A DNA stretch of 64,000 bases from Chaetoceros tenuissimus (lineage: Eukaryota > Bacillariophyta > Thalassiosirophyceae > Chaetocerotales > Chaetocerotaceae): NCBI GenBank assembly GCA_021927905.1, contig BLLK01000051.1, positions 1,550,001 through 1,614,000 on the forward strand, in the 5' to 3' direction. A model generated the notes under the pieces. That model was not told the DNA's origin. It made no database searches and saw only the letters and a list, made by a program, of their open reading frames with translations. This document shows, piece by piece, positions 53,348 through 62,239 of this stretch; position 1 is the first letter of the stretch; each line of letters begins with the position of its first letter. The position numbers were made by a program, and so were the translations under genes.

Positions 53348-54319
53348 TTAGACATTGTCACCATTGCCTGGAGGACTAATTGAATGGATGTCATGTTTTA
53401 CTGGACGATGATACCAAGACCAGAGACCATACAGACCGACCACTATGAAGAAACTGTGCATGCAAACAATGTTGAAATCAAAAACGAAGCCTGCTATGCC
53501 TGAAAACATTAAAAGTTTGTCTATGTCCAAAGCTAACCAAAAAATATATTGTTCCCACTGTCTCTGAATCATGAGAATCTGACCACCTGCAATAAAAGCA
53601 TTAGATAGAGCATCAAGAATCCATGGAGCAGTCACTCTACCATTAACTCCTTCATAGATGTAGTATCCGACTAAAGCCTTGGAAAAAGCTGGAACCTCGT
53701 ACAAAAAGATGACAAAAACTACTCCACTCACAACTGATGTAGAGAGCCAAGTTTTTAAACTCATATTCGGAGAACGAGAAACAGTCCCTTCTGCATCTAG
53801 TCTTCTTTCCCAAACAACCATCCCAACGATTTGTAGAGGTAACATGTAAAAGTATAACATCTGCGCCACACCTGCATATCCATACGCAAATGCAAACATT
53901 CCATAAAACATAGAATTAATAAGTCCCCAACTCCATGCAGAGTGTCTACCCAATGCAAGAAGGAAAAAGTATAATGCTCCACTGAAGGAGCTGATACCTG
54001 AAAATGTCATGAGAACAAGGCGCCATGTTTCCATTTTTCTTACATCTCGATCATTTATCCATTTGATAGGTGATGGAAGCGAGTCGTTGAGAAAATAGGA
54101 AAAGTCTATGATTGAGAACACTACCATTAGAATACCGAACATGGTCACAAAGATGCGCTGGTATGGATTCAATACGGCTAGATCATAAGGGATAGCTCGA
54201 AAGGAAGCTATGAATGCGGATGGTATCGAGCGAAAGAAATTTGAGAGGGACGGTAATCCTTTGGACTTGCGATCCATGATGGTATCGTTTCTAGAAGCTT
54301 CTTCGAGAGTTCTTGCCAT
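53348..54319 (-). CDS. PnuC-like nicotinamide riboside/NMN-type transporter
   Basis: 323 residues from ATG 54319 (M-A-R-T-L-E-E-A-S-R); a longer in-frame extension reaches 54463 but the shorter start is favoured. Seven to eight membrane helices. The PnuC hallmarks are Y-F-Y-M-L-P-L-Q-I-V-G-M-V-V-W-E-R-R in the middle and W-L-A-L-D-I-D-K followed by a final helix ending V-G-L-Y-G-L-W-S-W-Y. Bacterial PnuC takes up nicotinamide riboside by facilitated diffusion; related PnuT and PnuX carry other vitamins, so the substrate here may be a vitamin precursor. A 205-bp fragment of the same gene lies at 50341. Confidence 0.7.
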   Translation of the reverse strand: MARTLEEASRNDTIMDRKSKGLPSLSNFFRSIPSAFIASFRAIPYDLAVLNPYQRIFVTMFGILMVVFSIIDFSYFLNDSLPSPIKWINDRDVRKMETWRLVLMTFSGISSFSGALYFFLLALGRHSAWSWGLINSMFYGMFAFAYGYAGVAQMLYFYMLPLQIVGMVVWERRLDAEGTVSRSPNMSLKTWLSTSVVSGVVFVIFLYEVPAFSKALVGYYIYEGVNGRVTAPWILDALSNAFIAGGQILMIQRQWEQYIFWLALDIDKLLMFSGIAGFVFDFNIVCMHSFFIVVGLYGLWSWYHRPVKHDIHSISPPGNGDNV

Positions 54320-54463
54320 GACTATCTTCTTATTGATGAATTGAATGAAAGTATTCTGTTTTCTGCCGAAAAGTGAACATATAGCTTTTAAATAGTATAG
54401 AGAAGAAAAGTTTTGCGGATAGTTAGGTGTATTATGAATTATGATTATGAGTGGAAAGGACAT

Positions 54464-54900
54464 CTTCTCTCATGTCTTCTCATTTGTGTTTGATGGCAAC
54501 TCTTCGAAGTTCCACAAGATTCCAATGACGATAACATTGACGTCAATCTAATTCGTATTTCGAAGACATGTCGATGTTAGAGCGCGCCTACAGCTACTAT
54601 CATCATGAAGCCAGTCTTTTTACTAATTCATTCAAATGAAAGACACGCTACTTGACCTGCAGCTTTGCTTTCTTTTCCTTACGAGGGGGTATGGGTTGCA
54701 TGTTTTTAAAAATTTTAATAAAGTGATTACTAAATTTATACGACATTTTTCTTAACGGCTCCGTTGTTGGTGTCTTTCAATTTGAATTTTCTCACACAAC
54801 ATGATCAACGGCTTGATGATATGTTTTTGTTCTTTTCATTGGCATGTTTCAACTCATTGCTTTTTGACTAGAAGAAACATATTGAATATAGGTACAAAGA
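54464..54900. promoter_or_regulatory. Duplicated promoter region, copy 2
   Basis: About 435 bp shared between the PnuC-like gene (minus) and the second plastid-type gene (plus). The part at 54721-54795 matches copy 1. Confidence 0.5.
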
Positions 54901-55854
54901 ATGACAATGCTGTCTAGAAATAAAGTAGCTCTGCTGCTATCAGCGTCATCTTTAGGTGTACAAGCTTTTACATCAACAGCTAGAGGACGATCATCTTCTC
55001 CTTTATTTTACAAAGATGTCAACAAGGATGATGAAATTTATACGTTTCCAAATAATCTCGACTTGCCTGAGATGACACATGATTGGAAGCCAGAGATGCC
55101 ATCGTATCCTCAAGGTATCTCTCCGTTTGCGATTCTACCAGATGACTTTAAAGAGACCTTGGTACAAAATGCTACAAGTAAAAGTACGATAGAAGAATTG
55201 GTCGACGATATCAAGAGTCAAGCTGCAATGATTGAAGATGTAGTTGAAAATGAAGAAGTAGTAGACATGTCTATAACTGAATCACTACAAGAACAAGAGA
55301 GGCATGAACTTGCGTTTCTACAAAAAGAAGACATAAATGAATCAACTTCTACAAATCAGAAAACTCCATTTCAATATTTACAAAAGCTACGAAGTGATTT
55401 GGGATTCATTCAACGAGATCAAACCATGCATGATATCTCCTTGTCTATTTCTAATCCCAACAAAGTAGATCAAGAACCAGATCCACTTGAGTTCGTTACT
55501 ACAACTCGCGATCGAGCTCTCCATTTAGTCAATCAAGTCTACAAACATGATACAGAAAAAGACAATGCTCCACTGTCCTTTGAAGCATATTCTAAAGTCA
55601 AGCATACAAGTGCATCCATCATGAAGGAACGGAAGACATATCACAAGGTTCATCCTGTTTTACGAAAAAAGTTGGAACAGAAGCAGAGAATCAAGAAAAT
55701 GTATCGGGGTATTCATACCTTTCACATGTTGATGGTATTGACTGTTAGTAAAAAGTTGACAGAACGAATCATCATAAACTATGTTTCAAGTGTATTGCGT
55801 GATTGTGCAGCGTTTGATACTTGGCATAATGGACGAAACGAGAAATCGGAATGA
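54901..55854 (+). CDS. Plastid-targeted-like protein, family with shared N-terminus, member 2
   Basis: 317 residues. Same presequence (M-L-S-R-N-K-V-A-L-L-L-S-A-S, V-Q-A-F-T-S-T-A) and the same D-V-N-K-D-D-E-I-Y-T-F-P-N-N ... P-S-Y-P-Q-G-I-S-P-F block as the gene at 51949. From about residue 75 on it is unrelated: an acidic helix-rich stretch (I-E-E-L-V-D-D-I-K-S-Q-A-A) and a basic C-terminal part with R-K-K-L-E-Q-K-Q-R-I-K-K-M-Y. No domain recognised. The conserved block after the presequence may be a sorting or docking module. Confidence 0.65.
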   Translation: MTMLSRNKVALLLSASSLGVQAFTSTARGRSSSPLFYKDVNKDDEIYTFPNNLDLPEMTHDWKPEMPSYPQGISPFAILPDDFKETLVQNATSKSTIEELVDDIKSQAAMIEDVVENEEVVDMSITESLQEQERHELAFLQKEDINESTSTNQKTPFQYLQKLRSDLGFIQRDQTMHDISLSISNPNKVDQEPDPLEFVTTTRDRALHLVNQVYKHDTEKDNAPLSFEAYSKVKHTSASIMKERKTYHKVHPVLRKKLEQKQRIKKMYRGIHTFHMLMVLTVSKKLTERIIINYVSSVLRDCAAFDTWHNGRNEKSE

Positions 55855-55997
55855 ATCAAATCAAAGAGAGCAAGATGAAAGTAGAGCAAGATAAAATAAA
55901 AGAATGTATCAGTACCACGAACTGTCGAATACATGACATATTGTCATTTTTATATGTGTTGTTATAATGATTATGTTTTCGTCGACCTATCCCCAAA

Positions 55998-56050
55998 CAC
56001 ACAATCGTGAGCTATAGCTCATTCGGAAAGAAACTGTAGTGTAGTACCGT
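55998..56050. repeat. Dispersed copy of the 29.8-kb minisatellite unit
   Basis: CGTGAGCTATAGCTCATTCGG followed by an ACTGTAGTGTAG stretch closely matches one unit of the intronic minisatellite. It lies between two convergent genes. Confidence 0.6.
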
Positions 56051-56114
56051 CTATCCCAAGAAACAGAGAAAGAGCGCTCATCTGCGGATCATCACTCCAC
56101 ACTCCATCTTCTCT

Positions 56115-57947
56115 TTAATGAATAACATCCACCAAAAAGTCAAAGATATCAGTTCTCTGAATCGCTTCTCTAATATCCTCCTTTTGCAAAGTCCGTCTCT
56201 TATTATTCTCACTATAACTCCAACTCCTCAATGTCAATTCCAAAATAAACATTTCACAAGCCTTGGCAAACAACACAGGAGCTTCTGCCGAAATCATTCT
56301 CACATCTTCATCACTCTTCATGATACGTTTAATTCTCGCCAATGGTAAATCATTGTGATTTTTAAAACATTGTTCCGTTTGTGGAATGACTGTTCCAAGT
56401 TCACGCATTTGATGAAGTTGTTCCGTCCAAAATCCATTCAATGTCGAATTGAGTTTCTCCAAGAATTGTGGAGAAGTGGAAGAAGCGACAGGTCCATCTT
56501 CCATGACTGTCGATGGTACATTGACCATTTGTGTCACTTTGGGAATGGAAATTGACCTTGCAGTCGTAGCAGGTGGTACAGTCGCTGAGACACTCGAATA
56601 ACTACTTGCATTCTGAGAACGAAATTCCTTGTGTAAATCAGTCAATTCCTTTTCAAAATTCTTTGATAAAGCTTGTAATTCCTGTGATTGTTTCAATTCA
56701 ATCGATTTGATTTCATTCTTTTGTTGTGCTTGTATTTCCGGTGTTGACGAGGAAGCAGCATTGATTTGTTGAAATTGTGATTTTTTAGTGGCTAATTCAG
56801 AAGCATGTGTTTTCAAAAGGTTATCCTTGTTCATGTTTTGTCTGGCTACAAGTTTTGCTTGTTGTGCCGATTGTGCTGGTGTCAAGGATGATAGGAGTGG
56901 TGAAGCAGTAGAAGTAATTGTAGATGTAGTAGCTACAGCTGTAGTAGTGGCAGTGGTAGTATGTGGAGTCGAAGTTGCCACTGCTGACATTGTCGAAACA
57001 GGAGTAGGAACAGTCGTAGAAGTAGTAACAGGCTTGGTAGTGACTGCAGTCATTGTTGGTTTCACTGCAGAAGTAGTACTTGCAGTGGTAGTGGTACTAC
57101 TAGCTGCAGGTTTCGCAGTCGCACTACCACTCGCACCTGCATCCCCTTTAAAGATTCCAGCAGCAATTTGTGCCTGTGTATGAGCATGTACAAGAGCCTG
57201 AGCTTGAAGAGTAATCTGATGTTGAATCTGTGCCGGAGTCGGTTGAACAGGTTTACCATCTTTATCCACAGTAGGAGTTCCACTAGCAAGTAAAGCAGTC
57301 TGTGGTCTGGCATTGACAATAGCCTGTGCTTGAATTTGCGACAAGGCAGCAATTTGCTGAGCAGTCATGGGTACGAGTCCATCTCCTCTCGATTTCGCAG
57401 CAGATACGACCGCTTGTGCCTGTGCTGCAGCTTGTACCATTGCTTGTGCCTGTGCTTGGATTTGTTCTGGTGTAATGTTTGCCTGTTGTCCTCTTGCAGC
57501 TGCTGCTTGAAGTTGTGCCTGGAGTTGCTGTTGCAATTGTGCTTGAATCTGTTGTTGAAGAGCTCCTGGCTGTGATGGCTTCTTGGCTGCAGTTGTAGTA
57601 GCTGTAGTAGTAGTAGTACTTGGAGCAGGCTTGGTTGCCACTGGAGCAGCAGCACTAGTAGTACTAGTAGTGGTACTCACAGCAGCAGCAGCAGGAGTCG
57701 AAGCAGCATTTGCAACGGGAGCAGCAACAGCAGGAGCTACTTTCGTAGTAACAGGAGCAGTAGTAACAGCAGTAGGGGCAGTAACAGGAGCTGCTGCAGG
57801 AGTTGCCGTATTCACAACTGGATTGACAACAGGAGTAGCAGCACTAGTACTAGTTGCAGCAGCAGTACTAGTAGTAGTAGCAGGTACACTAGCAGCAGTA
57901 GCCGATTCTTCGAGTTTAATTCTCTTTGTGTCTGGCTGATCACTCAT
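56115..57947 (-). CDS. NF-YC (CCAAT-binding factor subunit C) with long low-complexity N-terminus
   Basis: 610 residues. The C-terminal 100 or so hold an NF-YC-type histone fold: F-W-T-E-Q, then L-P-L-A-R-I-K-R-I-M-K-S-D-E-D-V-R-M-I-S-A-E-A-P-V-L-F-A-K-A-C-E-M-F-I-L-E-L-T, and R-R-T-L-Q-K-E-D-I-R-E-A-I-Q-R-T-D-I-F-D-F-L-V-D, almost at the last residue. This subunit pairs with NF-YB and the trimer with NF-YA binds CCAAT boxes. The rest is unusual: about 500 residues of Ala/Thr/Val/Ser runs, then Gln/Ala repeats (A-Q-A-Q-A), likely activation and slippage-prone sequence. In NF-YC of animals the Gln-rich part is C-terminal; here it is N-terminal. Confidence 0.85.
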   Translation of the reverse strand: MSDQPDTKRIKLEESATAASVPATTTSTAAATSTSAATPVVNPVVNTATPAAAPVTAPTAVTTAPVTTKVAPAVAAPVANAASTPAAAAVSTTTSTTSAAAPVATKPAPSTTTTTATTTAAKKPSQPGALQQQIQAQLQQQLQAQLQAAAARGQQANITPEQIQAQAQAMVQAAAQAQAVVSAAKSRGDGLVPMTAQQIAALSQIQAQAIVNARPQTALLASGTPTVDKDGKPVQPTPAQIQHQITLQAQALVHAHTQAQIAAGIFKGDAGASGSATAKPAASSTTTTASTTSAVKPTMTAVTTKPVTTSTTVPTPVSTMSAVATSTPHTTTATTTAVATTSTITSTASPLLSSLTPAQSAQQAKLVARQNMNKDNLLKTHASELATKKSQFQQINAASSSTPEIQAQQKNEIKSIELKQSQELQALSKNFEKELTDLHKEFRSQNASSYSSVSATVPPATTARSISIPKVTQMVNVPSTVMEDGPVASSTSPQFLEKLNSTLNGFWTEQLHQMRELGTVIPQTEQCFKNHNDLPLARIKRIMKSDEDVRMISAEAPVLFAKACEMFILELTLRSWSYSENNKRRTLQKEDIREAIQRTDIFDFLVDVIH

Positions 57948-58352
57948 TTTCCAATTAAATAAAATTTAGAATTGTGAGTTGCTTCTATTAAAAAGTTATC
58001 TCTGTTTGATACAAAAGGATACAGTGGTAAGTGCTCTCAGTTGCTTCCAAATGGAAACCTCTGAGGGCAACACAAAAGCGATGTTCGGGCAAAATGATTT
58101 GTGTTTTTGGATTTGTGTGGATGGGAAGGGATATGTGGAGATAGTCTGTTCGTATGTACGGTATGACGTAGAAATGGCCTAATTAGTGTTGTCGCGCAAT
58201 TTTATGGATTCACTTTTCTAAAACACAGACAGAGATGTGAGAAGATGTGAAATGAAATTGCAGACACGATGACACCTTCTTCATTCTAGTTGCTTGTTGT
58301 TCTTACACTGCTCACCGTCACGTCTTATTCATAATCACCAACATATCAAACA
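57948..58352. promoter_or_regulatory. Divergent promoter interval
   Basis: About 400 bp between the NF-YC start (minus) and the next gene (plus). No clear CCAAT or TATA element recognised on inspection. Confidence 0.3.
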
Positions 58353-59117
58353 ATGATACCTGAATGGCTGATAGGAACTTGGGAACGAACTTATATCCAA
58401 AGAAGACGCAAAGACATTCCACCACATAAACAACAAGAAGATACTATTCATCCAACTCAAAACTCACCTATCGAAACATCACATTTAAACAAACCAGATT
58501 CTACAATCAAAGTGAGATATATTCAAACACCATGGGCATTCATTGATATACGATCGAAACTTGTAAATGAGAGTGAGAGTGGAGAACAACCCATGGCATT
58601 TGCTGGTGTCACCACTGTACTTCAAAGAAAGGATTTCGTACCGCTTGTACATTGGCATTCTTGTTTGGATTTAGATGAGAAGAATATTGATTGTTACGAG
58701 AGATGGAGAGAGGCAGAAGATGGTACTCCACGTTTGACACAAGATACTGGTTATTTTCAGAAATGTAGTGAAACCGATCGACATGTTTATATGGAATATG
58801 ATCCAGATCGTACTTTATTGGAACAATGGGTTAGAGTTGATAATGCAAAAGAATTTCTAGCGGTGAGAAGTAAGGATGGGAATACAGTTTTGATACTTGC
58901 TGGAATATATTTTGGTTATGCCGATCAAGTAAACAAGATGTTTGTTTCGGGGATTGTTCAAGGTGGTGATTATTTACAAAAAGAGAATTGGATTGTAGAA
59001 ACGAATGCTGTGGATTTTAGAAAAGTAGGATATGCTTTGGAAATACCAAGTGGAGAATGGACTGTTTTGAAGGGGTCTACTTTGCCATTGAGTACTATTG
59101 ACTGTATACAGGTTTGA
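58353..59117 (+). CDS. Calycin-like beta-barrel protein, unknown
   Basis: 254 residues. It starts M-I-P-E-W-L-I-G-T-W-E-R-T-Y-I, the G-x-W motif usual at the start of lipocalin-like barrels, and alternates polar and hydrophobic strands (V-R-Y-I-Q-T-P-W-A-F-I-D-I-R, F-A-G-V-T-T-V, V-H-W-H-S-C-L-D, L-E-Q-W-V-R-V). The pattern resembles the Hri1-type calycin-like family, but I am not certain. No signal peptide or catalytic motif, so a cytosolic ligand-binding protein is plausible. Confidence 0.5.
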   Translation: MIPEWLIGTWERTYIQRRRKDIPPHKQQEDTIHPTQNSPIETSHLNKPDSTIKVRYIQTPWAFIDIRSKLVNESESGEQPMAFAGVTTVLQRKDFVPLVHWHSCLDLDEKNIDCYERWREAEDGTPRLTQDTGYFQKCSETDRHVYMEYDPDRTLLEQWVRVDNAKEFLAVRSKDGNTVLILAGIYFGYADQVNKMFVSGIVQGGDYLQKENWIVETNAVDFRKVGYALEIPSGEWTVLKGSTLPLSTIDCIQV

Positions 59118-59767
59118 TTATTTGGTCAGTCTGACTGGACCTCGATGTAATTTCAAACTTCTGCTTGTCGTTGGAAACATAGTTTCATTATTATCATAAT
59201 ACTAAATATGGTAATTAAAGTCCATGTTTGTGGTGTTGCAATTCCAATTAGCTTTATAGAAAAAACACATTGTTTCATTTTTGCAAAAAGGAAAAGTCTT
59301 GATGTTATTTCACTCTGGCTCAAAGGAACAAGTCTTTCTTTAAAAATATGTATATTTGCATTCATAGTTTATATTTTTACCAATAGTCATTTGATATCCA
59401 GTAAATGTTTATCGCTTACTTTTGAACCGTAAAATGAAAATCTGTTTCATTGTAGCGTGCTTATGCATTGAACATCCAAATAAAATAAAATAAAGAAACG
59501 TTGAGAGACTATCTTGAGTAATGAAACTCTAACTTGTAGCACAGATTTAAGATGTTCAGACTCAGAAATACAATGACATTGACGTCATTGACATCAGATA
59601 GGCAGAGCAGTTCTTATGCTCTCGCGCAATTTCTCAAACTCCGTCGTGCTTCAATGATCATGCAGACCAATAAATGAAAACAGAACAGAATATCCATAGA
59701 GGAATGAAGAAAAGATTCTTTGTATTCATTTCCATCATATCTTTTCAAATAATAGTCTTTGTTAATC
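59118..59767. other. Intergenic region
   Basis: About 650 bp with the 3' end of the calycin-like gene and the promoter of the oxidase gene. TGACATTGACGTCATTGACATC at about 59575-59596 contains the CRE/bZIP core TGACGTCA, a candidate binding site upstream of the oxidase (similar ATTGACGTCAATC at about 54537). Confidence 0.4.
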
Positions 59768-61428
59768 ATGAAGCTTTCCGGAAATCTTTTTTTCCTCATC
59801 AGCTGTTGCTTCTCAGGTGCTGTTGCCTTTTCAACAAATAAGGCTCGCATACTTAGTACTACTAGTCTCTCTTCAAGCACAAAAATCTTTAGTGCTGTTC
59901 CTGCTTCTCGTAACGATGAAGATATTTCCAAACAGACTCTTGCAAGAGATGCACTCCTCAAACTCATGGAAAAGCAAACACGAGACCTCGAAACGACAAA
60001 GGCTCTCCTCGACAACCTAGAAGAACTCAAACAGTCCGATAAAGAATCTATTCAAAATATAAACACGCCTGCATCTACCCTTGTCAAATCTATCTATTCG
60101 GGAACAGATTACGGATACATTAGTAGAAGTGAAGGATGTCGTTTTGAAACATTGGACGATTTGACAGATGAACTTTTTGAAAATTATGGACCACCGCAAA
60201 ATATATTGAAACTAGGTATTCAACAATTTAAACGAAATGTGGATGCAATCAAAGGAGAGTATAAAGAAGAAAAAAATTTGAATTTGACAAGGAAACAAAA
60301 GAAATTACAAGATCAGCTTGAAGGCTTGACTCTATCTTCTTCTGCCATTTGGGAACGAGAAAGGTCAAGAGGAGAAATTGTCGCTCCGCTCATCATCAAA
60401 GTGCCATATTATGTTTTATGTTACTTTTTAGATGTCGTGTTTGAAGGAAGAAATGTATTTTCTAGATTCTTTTTATTGGAAACTGTAGCGAGAATGCCTT
60501 ACTTCTCATACATTACAATGTTGCATCTATACGAGACGCTAGGATTTTGGAGAAGATCTGCAGAACAAAAGCGAGTACATTTTGCAGAAGAATGGAATGA
60601 ATTTCATCATTTACTAATTATGGAATCACTTGGTGGTGATCAACCTTGGTGGGTGAGGTTTCTAGCACAGCATAGTGCCATTGTATACTTTTTAGTGTTG
60701 ACGCATCTTTTTGCAATCTCGCCTTCGTTGAGTTACAAGTTTAGTGAAATGTTAGAGACTCATGCAGTAGATACCTATGGACAGTTTATTGATGAAAATG
60801 AGGAGCAACTGAAGAAGTTACCACCGCCATTGGTAGCTCTAGAGTATTATTCATTAGGAATTGCAGACCCATTGTTTGGTGAATATCAAACAAGTGCACA
60901 GGCAAAGAATGAAGAAATTAGGAAACCAGGGAAAGATATGCAGAATTTGTACGATGTTTTCTGTGCGATTCGAGCAGATGAAGGTGATCACGTCGGTAAG
61001 AGGTTTACGTTACATTGGGATTTTCTTCAATGAGAGTTTTTCAAAGTACTCATTTTTCGTTCTTTATTATAGGTACAATGAAAGCATGTCTTGATCCTTC
61101 CGTTCCAGTCCTCACACCCGCATTGGAGGCTAGAGTGCTGATAGGTCTTGGCTTAGCAGCAAGTGCTGCATTTATTTTGTCATCGGGTGGTTCAGTCGAA
61201 GATGTAGTAGGAACCGAAACTGTTGAGGGTATAGATGGTACAATTCTAGAAGGTATAGTAGGCGCTGGTGCAGCACTTCTAGGTGGAATGAGAGAAGCAA
61301 TGTCCGATGGTGGGGCAGAAGAAGTTGTGGAAGAAGCCGGTGTTGCGGGTTTTGAAATATCAATTTTTTTCACTTTTCTTCGCCAAGCATTTACTGCATT
61401 TCTAGAGGCACTAGGTATTTTCCTGTAG
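59768..61428 (+). CDS. PTOX: Plastid terminal oxidase (PTOX/alternative oxidase family), two exons
   Basis: Exon 1 59768-60995 and exon 2 61073-61428 join by a 77-bp GTAAGA-TATAG intron, giving 527 residues. Without splicing the frame ends at 61033 and loses the conserved end. The presequence ([21 protein letters not shown]) is the diatom plastid type. The diiron ligands are visible: L-E-T-V-A-R at about 237, E-E-W-N-E-F-H-H at 274, L-E-T-H-A-V-D-T-Y near 329, and R-A-D-E-G-D-H at 402 continuing across the junction as V-G-T-M-K-A-C. It should oxidise plastoquinol with O2 in thylakoids, as IMMUTANS does. The C-terminal 100 residues or so beyond are an unusual Gly/Glu/hydrophobic extension. Confidence 0.85.
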
Positions 61429-61546
61429 AAAGTTTCATTGAGATAAAGTTAGTCATTCTACTAGCTTATGAATCTAAAAAATCTAACAAAATGTTTAACC
61501 GTGGATATTCTAATACGTACAATGCACAAGAAGTTTAGGTATCAGG

Positions 61547-61999
61547 TCATTCTTGTTTGGGCACAAGGCTAACTTTGGTGGTGGCAATATCAGATGCATT
61601 GCATAATGGACAAGTATTTCGCCAAAGGACCCAGCTCTTTAGGCATTCAACATGAAATTCATGTCCGCACTCCAAATCTCCTATCCTATCGCCATTGACG
61701 ATATCAATCATACAAATCGAGCATGTAGTCTGGTGAGTATCATAATCAGTACAAGATTCTTTGGAATTGATTTCTTCTCTTGCATCATCTTCAAATTCTT
61801 CTTGTTCCTCTTGTTCAACAAATGATTTCGTCTTGAGATGCAATGATAGCTTCTGCATTCTACCATCAGGACTTTCCCTTGATCTTGTCATCATTTCTCG
61901 AAGTTCGCGTCTCATAGCCCTTTCTCTCGCCAATTCCTTTTCCACCACCCTACGATTGATGCATGGAAGACATTTGCCCAAGACATAGGTCCTTGCCAT
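61547..61999 (-). CDS. RING-H2 E3 ubiquitin ligase
   Basis: 150 residues. A basic helix (residues 15-40) and acidic stretch (62-80) precede a RING-H2 finger at 93-133: Cys93, Cys96, Cys111, His113, His116, Cys119, Cys130 and Cys133, with W123 and the P131 after Cys130 as in E2-binding RINGs. No membrane helix is seen, unlike ATL-type ligases. Probable soluble E3 or adaptor of one. Convergent with the oxidase gene. Confidence 0.85.
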   Translation of the reverse strand: MARTYVLGKCLPCINRRVVEKELARERAMRRELREMMTRSRESPDGRMQKLSLHLKTKSFVEQEEQEEFEDDAREEINSKESCTDYDTHQTTCSICMIDIVNGDRIGDLECGHEFHVECLKSWVLWRNTCPLCNASDIATTKVSLVPKQE

Positions 62000-62239
62000 G
62001 AATCCGAACCTCGTTGTTAAGAAAGCAACGACTTCCTTAGATTGTAAATAGGGAGATTATATAATGAAAGAGAAGGGAAGGAGAGAGGGAGTAACCAATG
62101 AAATTGTCACGTTTCCACCATTTTTTCGATGGAAAAATTCCAAAAAATGCTTGACATGTTAATGACTCAAAAGAGGTATGAATGCTTCACATATGATGCA
62201 ATTCTTCAAAGAGTAATCATAATTAATTAAATACAAACT
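62000..62239. other. 5' flank of the Crypton gene
   Basis: AT-rich 240 bp. Any left end of the mobile element should lie here. Crypton-type elements usually have no terminal inverted repeat, and I see none. Confidence 0.3.

Noticed and set aside
57583-57939. Val/Ala-rich plus-strand frame over the NF-YC gene
   Set aside because: It is the antisense of triplet repeats in NF-YC; composition alone explains it.
61050-61373. Minus-strand frame over the oxidase second exon
   Set aside because: Antisense shadow of a Gly/Glu-rich coding stretch that is needed to complete the oxidase.
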